DNA of 64,000 nt from contig NC_084465.1 of assembly GCF_027409185.1 (NCBI RefSeq), positions 27,383,864 through 27,447,863 of the forward strand, given 5' to 3'. The DNA comes from Cynocephalus volans (Eukaryota > Chordata > Mammalia > Dermoptera > Cynocephalidae). Shown here one piece after another: positions 1-15,790 of this stretch. The position numbers and the translations under genes were made by a program. The notes beneath the pieces were generated by a model, which saw only the letters and a list, made by a program, of their open reading frames with translations, made no database searches and was not told where the DNA came from. Within the stretch, counting starts at the first letter, position 1. Each line of letters begins with the position of its first letter.

Positions 1-1262
1 CAGGGTCCTCCATCTTGCCAAACGTAATGGCCATTTCATCTGACTTAGCAACTTTTGACACAGTGGATCATGATCTCTTTGAGGCACTGTCTGCTCTTGG
101 CTTCCAGAGCATGACATGCTTCAAGAGTTCCTCCTACTTCAGTCTCTTTTGTTCATTTTTCCTTCTATACTGGATCTCTAAGTACTGGAGTGTCTCTAGG
201 GCTGGACCCTTTTCTCTCCTCTTCCAGTCTCTCTCCATGTGATTGCACGGTGATCTCCCATGGATTCTAATGCCATCTACATGCTACTGACTCACAAATT
301 TATATAACCAGCCCTGATTTCTGCCCTGGTTCTGGATTCATCTATCCAACTGCCCCCTTAACATATTCACTCAGATGTCCATAGACATTTCAAACTCGAG
401 AAAACATGTCTTAAATGGCTCCACTAATCCCCAAACGTGTTCTTTGCCAAGTCTTCCCTATTCCGGTAAATGACCTCACCATCCATCTAGTTTCTCAAGG
501 TAAAGTCATCTCTCATGTCTCTTACACTCCACCCAGTTCATCAGCAAGTCCTGAGGGGTCCTCCTTCAAAATATATTCTGAATTATTTCCATTTCCACTG
601 TCCTAATCAGAGCGACCATCATCTCTTGACTGCACTATTACAATAACTTGATTACAGGACTCGCGGTTTTGACTCTCTTCCCTCCACCCAATTTCCACAC
701 AGTGGCCAAAGGGCTCATTTAAAAACCTAAAGCTGATCATATGAACTCAGCCCTGGCTAAGACCCTCCCATAGCTTTCCATTACACTTAATAAGCCAAAT
801 CCCTCAGCTGGCCTACAAAACCCATTGTAATCTGGCCTCTGACTCTCTGAACTTTCTTTTACCAGGGTCCTCCTCATGCACTTTGCTCCAGCCACAATGG
901 CCTTGTTTCTCTCCCTCAAGCACACATGAAGCTCATTCTCACCTCTGATCCTTTGCAGTTGCTGTCCCTGGTGTGTTCTTCCTTCAGTGGCTGGGCCCTT
1001 CTCCTTATTCAGGTTGTAGCTCAAATGTCATCTTCTCAAAGAGGACTTTTCTAACTACATTATCTAAAATAAATTCCCATCCTGTCCCTTCTCTATATAT
1101 CATACTATATTGCATTCATAGCATTTATTGCCAGCTTGTGTTGTTTGTTTATTTTCCGCCTTCTTCCCATCAGAATGTACTCTTCCTTAGGGCAAGGATC
1201 TGGTCTGTTTTGTTCATAGCTAGTCCTCCAAACACAAAGGCACTTAATCAATAGTTGATAAC
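1..1262 (+). repeat. Old L2 LINE, 3' portion
   Basis: The stretch reads as a decayed L2 element in sense orientation. It ends with the typical L2 3' part: AGCTCAAATGTCATCTTCTC near 1018-1037, then AGAATGTACTCTTCCTTAGG near 1172-1191, then the GTCTGTTTTGTTCATAGC stretch. Several frames are open but fragmentary. It lies in the CCDC136 intron downstream of the fourth coding exon. Confidence 0.75.
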
Positions 1263-1365
1263 CAAATGAATTAGCCCCATTTTACAGATAAGAAACCAAG
1301 TCTCAGAAAGATAAAACTGACTTGCCCAAGATCACAAAGTTTGTAAGTGGCAGAACTGTGCCCAA
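1262..1365 (+). repeat. MIR fragment
   Basis: The CCCCATTTTACAGATAAG core and the following TTGCCCAAGATCACA are the conserved centre of MIR SINEs. Confidence 0.7.
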
Positions 1366-5320
<3,955 letters not shown>

Positions 5321-5330
5321 GGCCGCTGCT

Positions 5331-5354
5331 GCCGCCGCCGCCGCCGCCGCCGCC
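5331..5354. repeat. (GCC)8 triplet repeat in the CCDC136 5' leader
   Basis: Eight perfect GCC units, read as GGC on the gene strand, end 11 bases upstream of the CCDC136 start codon. Two GCT units adjoin it on the low-coordinate side. Confidence 0.9.
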
Positions 5355-5403
5355 TCCCGGAGCAGAAGCCGCAGCCGCGAGGCCGGGGACCGGGAGCCGG
5401 GGA

Positions 5404-5430
5404 GGAGGGACGAGGGACGAGGGACGAGGG
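5404..5430. repeat. Four-copy 7-base tandem repeat (GAGGGAC)
   Basis: GAGGGAC is repeated with only the last copy altered, within the CpG island just upstream of the CCDC136 leader. Confidence 0.7.
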
Positions 5431-6099
5431 AGGGCGGGCCGAGGGGGCGGGGCCTGGCCGGCCACCTGACGCCGCCCGCCGCCGCCCGGAAGCCCTCCCT
5501 GCAGCCGGAGCCGGTGGCCGCGGGGGGCTGCGTCCCCGATGCGCCCCGAGGCTCGCCCCGGAGGAGCGCGCGGAGCGGCCGGGCTCTGGCAGCCGACGTG
5601 GGCTACTCCGGGCTTACGGCTGCCACAAAAGGGAGCGACAAGACCCCTTGGTTCTGGCGGTGGGTTCCGCCCGGGGTCGGTTGCGTGCGGGGACTCCGCC
5701 GCGCCAGGTGTCGGGGCCCGGTCCGGCTCAGTGTGGCGGCGCAAAAGGACAAGGATGGACTGTTCCCCCAAACGTGCGGGCACGCTCCGCTCCGGCACCG
5801 AGCAGGGCCGGCGCCCGCCCCTCCGCAGATACCGCGCCCGCGGGGCCGCCCGCCCCGGCCCGGTGCCGTGGACTCTCCGCGGCCTGAGGCCGGGGTGTGC
5901 GACCGCGGGGACCTGATGTCTCTGCTTTCCCCGCACCCCCACCAGCCGGAGCCGGCGCCCATCCTAGGAGGGGCCCTCCGGTGACCCCACGCAGCCTTCG
6001 GTGCCCGGAGACCTCCTCTCCACCGCCCTGCAGCCCCTCCTGGTCCCGCACCCGAGGGCTGCGAGCCACGCCCCCGCTGCAGCCGGCTCTGAGTGGGCG

Positions 6100-7650
6100 C
6101 GGCTGACTCACTCTCATAGAAGGGAGATTTGGAAGCCCCAGAAGGCCTACTTCACTTATTCAACCATTCATTCATTGAAGGAATGTCTGCTGGGTGCCAG
6201 ACTTAAACGGAACAGTCCTCACATCTCTGCAAGTCTCAGCCAGGGTAGAAGTGGGTACACTTGGGGACCGGGGCTTCCCAGCACATCCAGAAGATTGTTG
6301 GGAGATTAAGTCAGGAACACACACCAGACCCTTGTGCATATCCTCTCACAAGGTCATAGGCGTTTATTATCTGGGTTCATCCCCACAGACTCCCAGGTTC
6401 ACAAGCCCTCCACGGTCCACAGGAAAGCCCTTGCTTGCCTGGACAGCCCCTACTCATCCTTCTACCCTCAGTTGGGACACGCCATCCCTTCCCATTAGAT
6501 GCCCCTGCTGCCTCCACTCTGTCCTCCGTCCCTCTGTGACAGCACCCGTCACTCACTCTGGATTGTCAGGGTTCTGTCAGCCCGGTTTCTTGCAAGTTGG
6601 GAAGTATCTTAGTCATTTTTGTATCTCCAGCATCTGACAAAGTACCTGACACGCAGAATAGCTGAGTAAACGTAAATCACCCAACTACACAGTTAATGCT
6701 CTGCCTTACCGTTTAAGGTATGATTTCACGCTTGTGGAATCAAATGTTGCCTATAAGTCTCCCTCTCTCTCATTCCCTCCAGCTTGGTGCTCTGAGAGAT
6801 GATGAGCAGAGATCAAGGATATTTCATTTGCTCCCCAGGGGACAGGATTCCATTCCTGATCCTGTGGCCAGGGTGATCCAGTCATGGGGAATGGCCATTG
6901 AACCAACTCACCCAGACCCCTCTGCAAAGAGTCTGCTGCAGAGGCCAGGCCTGTCCAGACTTGGGGAGCAAGGCATTAGTCAGGGATGGTGGAAAGGGGC
7001 TGGCATTGGGTGATTGGGGAACATAGAGGTCCAGTGACTGACAGAGACAAATCTGGAAGCCCAGCAGCTGTTCATTCTGCCCCAGCACAGCTCCTTCTGC
7101 TTCTGCCTCAGCCAGCAGAGTCTGGTTAGCAGTTGGCCTTGACTGCTGACCTCCTGGAGAATGGAGGAAGGGACAGGGATGGAAGTTGTCAATTGTGACA
7201 TCCAGGGCTCCAAGCTCTCTTCAGGAACATCTGATCCCGAGTATTAGGACTAATCTCTCTCTGGCTCCGGGGGTGCATGCAGGTCACCCTTCACCCTTGA
7301 ATTGGGGAACATTCAAGGGAGACCTAAACCAGTCTATTCCCAAGAGCCAAACCTGGGCAAACCCTGGCCAGACCAGTACTGGGTTGAGGGTGGGGGTGAA
7401 GTTAGGAGGCAGGAGGAAAGAGCTTAGGAAGTATGAGGGAGGTGGTCAGGGATGCATCTCTGAAAGGCCAGGAGTGGTGGGCATGTCAGCCAGGTGATCA
7501 GCTTAGAGGGATGATCTGAATTAATCCTCATAATCCCTGGACTCTGGACTCAGCCTTCTTCCTAATCCCATCCCAGGAGATCATCCTTTCTGAGGACTGA
7601 GGCAGCCATTTATCCCCTTTTACCCTTATTTCTAGATGCCTAGTCCTTTC
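6100..7650. other. Intergenic stretch, mostly unassigned
   Basis: A short antisense L2 3' fragment is visible at about 6140-6215 (TTCATTCATTGAAGGAATG, then CTGGGTGCCAGAC). No coding exon with conserved features is recognised in the rest. Confidence 0.4.
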
Positions 7651-7654
7651 ATTT

Positions 7655-8440
7655 AAAAAAAATGAGTATTTGAAATATGCAGAAAAATACAGTACAGAGA
7701 ATAACATAACAAATATCCATGTACACAAGCCTGAACTCTAACAACCATTGTATCTTGCCACATTTGATTCAGAGGCAGCCCTCTATCGTTTTACTTTATA
7801 GGTATGTATCCACAAACAATACATAATTTTTTTTAGTAATCTATCTAATGATGTTATATTGTACACATTCTTCTGCAAACTTCCTTTTTTTCTCTAAATT
7901 TTTTTACATTTATCTATTTCGTTTCATATAGCTCCAGTTCATGAATTTTAACTGCTGAATACTATTTCATTGCTTGAATATACCACAGTTTATTTATCCA
8001 TCTTCTGCTAGTGGGCATTTAGGCTGCTTCCAGTTTCCCATATTAAGAACAATGTTGCAATGGACAGTTCTTTTTTTTTTTTTTATTTTTAAGATGACCG
8101 GTAAGGGGATCTTAACCCTTGACTTGGTGTTGTCAGCACCACGCTCACCCAGTGAGCTAACCAGCCATCCCTATGTAGGGATCTGAAGCCATGGCCTTGG
8201 TGTTATCATCACCACACTCTCTTGAGTGAGCCACTGGCCGGCCCCTGCAATGGACAGTTCTGTGCAGGCCTTGTTGGCATATATGTAAGCATTTCCCTGG
8301 GGCAGATAGCTAGAAGTGGAATTTCTGGGTCATAGAGTAGGTGCCTCTTAAACTTAACTGGTTTTTGCCAAATTGTTCTATGAAATAGTTGGACCAATTT
8401 AAACACCACTAACAGTAGCTTCATTTATTTATCTTACTTA
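7655..8440. repeat. Old L1-type remnant interrupted by a SINE
   Basis: The phrases around 7680-7780 and 7970-8055, resuming at 8262-8345 (GGAATTTCTGGGTCATAG), resemble mammalian L1M 3' sequences. A younger SINE splits it at 8072-8245. Confidence 0.5.
8072..8245 (-). mobile_element. tRNA-Ile-derived SINE, dimer, inverted
   Basis: Two tRNA-like arms are joined by the CCCTATGTAGGGATC linker, with the A-rich tail at the left (poly-T on the plus strand). A perfect 16 bp target duplication, TGCAATGGACAGTTCT, lies at 8056-8071 and 8246-8261. Confidence 0.95.
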
Positions 8441-8879
8441 TCCCCTGGCTTCCACTGATTTAGAAGTTACACATTCTCGTTCTACTCTCTTGGTGATTAC
8501 CTCTTTATATATTTTCTAAACATTCTTACTTAAGTCAACAGTAAATCAATATCATCATACTTTTCCTGAATAATGGAAAGACCTTAGAACATGTTTACTC
8601 TGATCTTCTTTCCCCACAATCTCCCATATTTCTATCTACTATTTTAGTTTCACCTTGTTTCTAACTCCATTAAGTCTCATCATCACCGTCACCACTACCA
8701 CCACTGTCATCATTATCCTCATCACCGTCTTAATGCTTATTTAGATTTACTAACATATTCATAAATTTCTCTGCTCAGCATTCTTTCTTGTAGTCTACTC
8801 CTTCCTTCTTACATCAGTTTCCTTCTAATGAAGTATATCCTTTTGTGGCATTTCAATGAAAGTCTTTGAGTAGTAAGCA

Positions 8880-9640
8880 TTCTCAGTACTTGTCTTTAAA
8901 TGCCTTTATTTCATACCCTGTAAATGGAAAATTAGTGGGCATAGAATTCTAGGTGGCAGTTATCTTCTCTTGGCCTTTTGACTTTTTCTATAATCTTTTG
9001 TCTATAATAGGCAACGAAAAGATTTTTTTCTACAATCTTTTTTCTCTAAATATTTTCTATAATCTTTTGTTTTCCATGATCTCTTATTCCTAGTAAGGAG
9101 TAAGTTGCCAATATAATTATCTTTGTAGAAAAACAGACTTTTTTTTCTAGTTGTGTTTAAGATTTTTTTCTTTCTCTTTAATATTCTGCAGTTTCACCAC
9201 AGTGTGTTTATGAACACCTGAGGGCATGTGTCTTTCTTCAACTTTGGAAAATTCTCAGTCATTATCTATTGGAGTATTACATTTCCTGCATTCTTTGAGT
9301 CTCTCTCTGGAACTCTTCTTAGATATATATTAGTCTGTCTCAATCTTGTCTCATCTTTTAACTATTCTTTCATATTTTCTCTAATCACTTTTCAACTTTT
9401 TAATATTTTGAATGATTTCCTCAGCTCTACCTTCCAGTTCACTAATTCTCTTTTCACCTGAGTCTAATCTACTGTTTAATCCATCATTGAGTCTTTAATT
9501 TCAATGGTTATATCTTTAATTTCTTAATTTTTTTTTTCTCCTCAATATCTGCTTTTTTTCCATTGTGGCCTATTTTCATTACAGTTTATTTTCTTGTCTT
9601 TAATCTTTAATACTTTTAAGTGTACTTATTATATAGTGTT
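8880..9640 (-). repeat. Old L1/HAL1-like fragment, inverted
   Basis: The plus strand is T-rich with the phrase TCACTAATTCTCTTTTCACC and the run of ATTTCAATGGTTATATC. These match the antisense of L1/HAL1 ORF1 regions and resemble the second copy at 19.3-20.0 kb. Confidence 0.5.
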
Positions 9641-9744
9641 TTCATGTTGTTCTGTTACACACAATTCTTGGAGTGCTCTCTTGTTTGTGTGCCTGCTGAC
9701 TCTTCCTTATGATGGACTGCTTCCTTGTCTAGCTTTGTTTTGTC

Positions 9745-10170
9745 CCAGCCTAACCTGCATCTGGAGCCACCCCAAAAGCAGCAGCAGGGGAATTCCCACA
9801 AATGAGTGCCCCAAACTGTCCCAAGATATGGCTGGTTGGGATTCCAAAGAAAGAAGAACTAAATGCAAAGAGGGTGATCAGTTCAAAGCGTTTATTAGGG
9901 GATCAGGTAATGGAGTTTATATGAGGGTTTAAGGAATTTGGCTGGGGATAGGGCTAGCTTTTACATATTTAGCAACATGATTAATCTTTCAGTATTTTCA
10001 GCAACAACCTAAACACCTTTATCAGTGCCTGGGAAAGTTCAAGGCCCCAGCTTGGGTTCTTGGCTGCAGGGGAAAATATGCTGCCAGCCAGGTCACAGAG
10101 TGGTCCCTGTATTTCGCAGTCAGGACAGAGGAAAAAGTGGAAGAAACTGGAGACATTCAAAGTTTATGAT
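9745..10170 (-). mobile_element. Solo LTR-like element, inverted
   Basis: On the minus strand a TATA-like box (plus-strand TTTATA, 9916-9921) precedes an AATAAA signal (plus-strand TTTATT, 9891-9896), followed by a short U5-like tail. Ends are not exactly defined and the family is not identified. No internal retroviral genes were seen. Confidence 0.45.
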
Positions 10171-10198
10171 ATTTTATTGTGAGCTCTTCTTCAGTAGG

Positions 10199-10220
10199 TT
10201 TTGTTGTTGTTGTTGTTGTT
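10199..10220. repeat. (GTT)7 microsatellite
   Basis: Seven GTT/TTG units followed by a T run. Confidence 0.9.
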
Positions 10221-10914
10221 ATTTTTTTGGTAAGAGTCCCATATTCCCTGGCCTATGAAAACATCCTTAAACAACTTTTTCTTGGTTCTGTGTTATTGTG
10301 CAGTATTCCTAGGGACTTCAAGTGTCCTATACCAGATTTATGTTTAATATCTTTGTTTGGATTCAGCACCGTGCAGATAATATAAATCCAGATACTATAC
10401 AAATGCTTGATCAGGCTTGGGACTTATATCTCTCAGGTTATCTCCACCCTTTTTCTCTGTTTCCTTGGACTGGTAGATGTAGTTTTTAATCCTCTTTTCA
10501 TGGACAAGGCAGATCTTTGGTGTTCTGAGTTTTACATAAGGGGTTCAGTTCCAGCTCCTTGTCTCTGGTGGGCTAAGTCTACACATCCTATAACTGGAAG
10601 CATTAAAACACAGCTCCAGGTCCCTGGGCATTTATGTGTCTGACACCCATTACGGGCCATTGTGACAACCTCTTCCTATTTTTCTTTGGCTTTACATTTC
10701 TTCTTTCATTCTGATATCTGGGAACTTACTTTTTTTAAAAAAAATTGCAATTGTTCATATTTTAATTTTGGACCTACTTTATTCAACATCTCTATGTGTG
10801 TTTTGGGGGGTGCCAGATGAGGGAATAGCTATACCTTAGTCCAGTCTGTCATGTTTCCAGAAGTTCCCCTTTAGATTCTCTTTATCTTTAATATGATTCC
10901 TAACAATCCCTATG

Positions 10915-11050
10915 TCTGTAAGGTATATTATCATTTCGGATTTAATCCTCCCAACAACTCTGAGAAATAAGTATTATTGTTCCCATTTTACTGAGGGGAA
11001 AACTAGGACTCACAATTGTAACTTTAATCCTAGCTCTTGGACTTTGAGTC
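10915..11050 (+). repeat. MIR fragment
   Basis: AATCCTCCCAACAACTCTGA followed by TTCCCATTTTACTGAGGGG is the MIR core in sense orientation. Confidence 0.7.
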
Positions 11051-11425
11051 CAGTGCATTTTGTAGCTTGGGTTTTACATGGAGAGCTTACCTGTTCTTGA
11101 CCTCCAGCTCAGGCCCAGCCCCCAACGTGTCCTCATCACTTGCTCTTCGTCTGAGGCCCTCTGAGATGCTGTCTTTCTGCTGAATAAAATGCAGCCCCTT
11201 TGCTCTAACCTTGCCAGGCTCAGATGCTATGCCAGTCCCTTCCTGCTCAGTTTGGCCTTTGTGAAATAATGGGGTACAAACAGGCCATGGCTAATGGGGA
11301 GACTGACTCGCAGCTTGTCCTCAGTGTCCTTTAACCATACACCACTAGGCAATCTTTTTGCTTCAACCATGGAAAGGGCAGGCAGTGTATGTGTATGTGG
11401 CAGCATAGCAGGGGAGGGGCAGGAG

Positions 11426-11432
11426 AAAAAAA
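11426..11432 (-). terminator. Pol III T-run terminator of tRNA-Pro
   Basis: Seven consecutive T residues on the minus strand begin 4 bases after the mature 3' end. Confidence 0.9.
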
Positions 11433-11435
11433 GCA

Positions 11436-11507
11436 GGGCTCGTCCGGGATTTGAACCCGGGACCTCTCGCACCCTAAGCGAGAATCATACCCCTAGACCA
11501 ACGAGCC
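11436..11507 (-). tRNA. tRNA-Pro (anticodon AGG)
   Basis: A complete 72-base cloverleaf on the minus strand. The acceptor stem is GGCTCGT paired with ACGAGCC plus discriminator C. The D arm carries the A box. The anticodon stem CTCGC/GCGAG encloses loop TTAGGGT with anticodon AGG (11475-11473). The T arm carries the B box GGTTCAAATCC. There is no intron and every stem pairs, unlike the degraded tRNA-like SINEs elsewhere. It should decode CCU (and CCC/CCA after wobble modification) in cytosolic translation and be transcribed by RNA polymerase III. It appears identical to the usual mammalian tRNA-Pro(AGG) sequence as I know it, and a tRNA-Pro gene sits between CCDC136 and OPN1SW in human too, from memory. 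Confidence 0.97.
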
Positions 11508-14500
11508 ATTGGTGCTTACTTCTAACCAGATGTGCCCTCCCTGCCACATCAACAGGAGCAGTAGCAGTTTGTGGTTCCTAGAAGTGGCCTCCCTCCTCCT
11601 TCCAGGCTGGCTCCCAGCCCAGGCCGGCTGCGCTCCAGCAGGCCTCGCTCCTGGGTTCACTCCTGCTCCTCCCCAGCCCACCGCAGAGCCACACAGCTCC
11701 TATGCCCGGGCGTTTCGCAGGCAGGGCCCTTTCTTCTCCGTGACTACCAGTTCTCCCCCAGAACTATCAAGTGTGGTTCATGGAAGTCCTGCTGGAGAAG
11801 GGCAGAGAAGGAGCCAGGCTCCAGTGGCCATCCCTTTCTGGGGTAGCCCAGGGCTGTGAGCCTGGCTGGGACTTCTTGCACCCAACTAAGAACCACCCAT
11901 CTTTCATTCTTACCTCATAATCAGAACACCAAAAAAAAAAAAAAAAAAAAATTCTCTAAACCCATTAGACTCCTAGGCAAGGACCCGGAAGACTGCCCCA
12001 GCTCACCTTTAATTAGGGGACATTTGCTAAGTTACTCAGTTTCTTCACCTACCACTGGGGGAAGGTAACATTGTGAGGATCGGCTGTACCAATGTATGTA
12101 AAAACACTCTGCAAACTGTAAAGGACTGTACAAAGGAAACGGGTTATGAAGACAACACAAGGTGTGGGGGAAATACACAATAGGAAAGCAGCCATTTAAT
12201 GCCTCCTGTGGGCCAGGCAGTGTGCTCTGTGCCCGGCAGATCTTTTTTAACCTTATAACAACCATGTGAGATCAGTGTCACCGCCACTGTGAAATAAAGA
12301 AATTTGACTAAATTCAGCTTATTCACATTTGTCTGAATCCAAAACTGTTTTAAATGCAGTACACACTGCTACCCGGACTTTCTAGAAAACCAGAGACCGG
12401 GCCCCGCATCTTGTAAGTACCCACATGCCCTCCCCAACGCCACCTGCCCTGCTTGTCCTATCCAGGAGAGCTGCCCCAGAAGAACCTGCTAACAGCCTGA
12501 GGGTGGCCTGGGTAGGCGTCCTTCAGCTTAGGAGGTTCCCAAAAGGGAGTGAGAGGGAGATCACACCCCAGGAACTGGGGCCTTGTAGGAGACCCCAGTG
12601 GGCTCAGCCAGGCTCTCTCTTTTGTGCTTCCCTGTGCCTGTACCACATCTATCCCACCTGGGACCCTTGCTCATTTCCAGTGGGGCTGTCCTCTGTGTCC
12701 TGGGGGCTCTATGGGGGCAGAGACCTGTTTTATTGGTCTTGGCATCTAACTTTGTGTCTGGCCCTTGGCAATCCTGCTGACAATGTAAATGATTTCCAAG
12801 AATCTCTGTGTGCCCAGCCTCATGTAAGCACGTTACCAGATTAATCTCATTTAATCCTTAGCACAACCATTGTTGTGGTCGTCACTCAGCATATGTCTGT
12901 TGAATGAATGAATGAGTGAACAAGTGAAAGAAAGGAAATCTCGGGAGCGTGCACACACAAAAAATCACTAGTGGCAACAGATAGTCACGTGAATCCTCCC
13001 CATGTGGCTTGAAGTAGAAACCATAAGCCTGGAGAAACCCTCCCACCCTCCATCCTTTTAAGCAGGCTTCCTACTGAACCATCCCTCCCTTGGGTAGGCG
13101 GGAAGAGTGGATCGGCCAGCATTTCTTTATACCCGGGGATAAGGTTTTATTATTTCCATCCAGGAATGTCTGGACCGACAAATGGCTCTGCTGACTAATC
13201 AGGGCCAGAGAGAAAGGCAACAGCCCATCTATTCTCAAATCTAAGAGAGTTTTTGGGTAGTTGTTCGCCAGCTTTAACCTGGTTTATAAATAAAAGCGCA
13301 CTCAACATGTCATTCTATTACCTCAGCACACATTCTCTAAATTGTTCCTCTTAGTGGGTGTGCCAGGGAGTGATATTGTTCAAAGCTAGGGCTCCTAGGA
13401 GGACTTCGCTGAAAATGTTTCAGAGCTGAGACCAGGGTTGAGTCTCAGCCAGTGCTTCTCTCCAGGGGTGCTGTTGGAATTTGGGGCAGGACATTCTTCT
13501 TTGTGTGGCCCATCTGGAGCAGCATCCCGTCCACTAAATACCAGTAATCCCCTCTCCACTGTTGTGACAGCCATAAAATACTCCCTGCCACCCACACTTC
13601 CAAAGGCCTCCTGGATTGTGGGAGAGAAATGGTTCCCTGGTGGAAATCCATTGGTACCTACCTTCGATTTATTTCCAGGCTAAAGTTACTGTAACCTTGC
13701 TCCATCCAGTAGAACTTTAGCCCCTCAGTCACTCTACCATGTCTGCATTTAAGAAGGCACAAATGGAAATTTTTGGGAAGAACTGTGGCTCTACCTCTGC
13801 CAGCTTCCTCACTCACCTCCCGCGCGAGAGGATGGCGTTTGGTCAGGCAAGTCCTTGGGTGGTTTCTCGTTTTCACAAGAGCGTGTTAATTCTTCCCTTC
13901 TCTCATCACTCCAGCCATATGGGTCAGCGTTTAACAGACAATATGGCCAAAACACATCATCTCAAGCTCACTGTCACTTCCTACATATCAAAAACACAGC
14001 AAAAAGCTAACACTGGTTGCCTCTGAAAAGGGCAACTGAGTAGCTGAGAGGTTGAATGGGAAAGAAATTTATTTTTTAAAGTATATTCCTTTGTACTTTT
14101 TGAATTTTGAGTTCTGTATTGCACACAGGTATTGATAGTCAACACTGTATCCCACAGATATGTACGATCAATTGTGTTTCAATTGAAAAAAAAGAATTAT
14201 GAGCTCTGAATCTATGAAAACAAATTAAATTATTGTATTAAAAATCTAGGTAGAGAGAGGCAATAATTAGGATAGGGAGAAACGTATTTAAAGTCTCCTC
14301 ATAGCTAAAATTTCCTCTGGATCAGAGCAGCTCAGCAGAGCCTGGTGTTTGGGCCTCATCCTCATGGTTTGGTTTATGTACAATTCCCAATTGTGCTTTG
14401 TGCTGTGTTGAGTCCATATTGAAGAGTCAGTAATAGGCCCAATCCTGTGAAACTGATTATTGTGTCTACTCAGGGATGTTGTTGAGGACATTGTTTATTG

Positions 14501-14690
14501 TATCACACCAATGTCTCCTTTGTGAACTCCCCAGGGAGACATTCTTGTCTGTCATAACCCCAAGAACAGTTGGTTTGCATTTACTCTCTGCACATTTTGC
14601 ATGGTGTAAATGAGTAGCTGCTGGAAAGCCTGGGCTGAATGTATGGTCCATCGGTCACAAGTTCACAGAGTGATCATATTTCAATTTCTT
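11508..14690. other. Intergenic stretch with scattered old repeats
   Basis: Apart from the MIR pieces near 12.1-12.3 kb, an A run at 11931-11951, and a decayed L1 3'-end-like sequence at about 13980-14190 (ending in an A-rich run), I recognise no gene or element. Confidence 0.4.
12190..12330 (+). repeat. MIR-like fragment
   Basis: GGGCCAGGCAGTGTGCTCTG followed by AACCTTATAACAACCATG matches the MIR 5'-core order. An antisense MIR piece (CAGTTTCTTCACCTACCACT) lies just before it at about 12030-12110. Confidence 0.55.
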
Positions 14691-15340
14691 TTCAGACTCT
14701 TATAATTGTACATATTTGTGGGGTACAGTGTGTTGTTTCCATACATGTGGACGTTGTGCAATGATTCACTTAGGGTAGTTACAGATCCGTCACCTAAACA
14801 TTTATCCTTTGTGGTGATCACATTCAAGATCCTCTTTTCTAGCTATTTATAAACATGCAATGTAATATTATTAGCTACAGTCAGCCTAGAACACCAGAAC
14901 TTATTCTTCCTCTCTGCTAGTAACTTTGTGTTGTTTTGTTTTTAAAAGATGACCGGTAAGGGGATCTTCACCCTTGACTTGGTGTTGACAGCACCACACT
15001 CTCCAAGTGAGCCACGGGCCGGCCCTCACTTTGTATTTGTTAATCCACCTCTGTCCCTCCCACCTTCTCCGCCCCAGCTCCTTCTCCCTTCTCCACATCT
15101 GGTAACTAGTATTCTGCTTTCTACTTCTATAAGAATCACACATTTTTCTTTTTTTTTTTAATTGTGGTAAAATATATGTAACATAAGGATTGTTATTTGA
15201 AGCATTTTTAAACATACAATTACATGGAGTTAATTACATTCACAATGCTGTGTATCCTTCCAGACTCTTTTACTCTCCATGTTCTCTTTCTTTTGTTCCA
15301 CCATTTGATTCATGGTTTCTTGTTATGTTCCATATAGTCC
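14690..15340. repeat. L1-type 3' region split by a SINE
   Basis: The phrases TTGTGGGGTACAGTGTG (14717-14733) and TCACCTAAACATTTATCC (14790-14807), continuing after the SINE with TTTGTATTTGTTAATCCACC, are typical of L1 3' UTR sequences. A second L1-like phrase, GTGGTAAAATATATGTAACA, follows at 15164-15183. Confidence 0.6.
14941..15025 (-). mobile_element. tRNA-Ile-derived SINE, single arm, inverted
   Basis: It reads as the GATGACCGGTAAGGGGATC arm with the GGGCCGGCCC head at the right. It is inserted in an L1 3' region, with a short ACTTTGT repeat near both ends. Confidence 0.85.
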
Positions 15341-15564
15341 TGCAAGCCTCCCTTAAAATATTTCTGGAAAAGGAGGGGGTATAAACAAACTTCTAATGAG
15401 AATAATAATAATAATAACTGAAACTATTCAGAAAATATCTACTTTTTCTTGGATTTTTCTTTTTTTCTGGACAATTAGAATGGCAGACAAAACAAATTTC
15501 CTCTTGACTTTTCCATTCAGTCTCGGGCATTTATAAGTCTAAATATAAATCAATGACTCTCAAC

Positions 15565-15790
15565 TGGAGGGGATGGGAAGGAAGTGAGGAGAGGGGGATT
15601 TTATCTCTCGGCCTGTTTGGCAGTGTCTGGAGATGTTTTGGTTATCATAATTGGAATGTTAGTGGTGATTTGGACATCTAGTGGATAGAGGCTGGGGATG
15701 CTGTTAAACACCCTACAATGCATGGGTCAGCCCCCACAATAAAAAATTATCTGATGCAATATGTCAATAGCGTTCTGGTCTAAATATACC
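15565..15790 (+). repeat. Old hAT-type DNA transposon fragment
   Basis: The sequence GTCTGGAGATGTTTTGGTTA, then AACACCCTACAATGCATGGG and AATATGTCAATAG, is a common non-autonomous mammalian hAT (Charlie-group) pattern. Confidence 0.55.
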
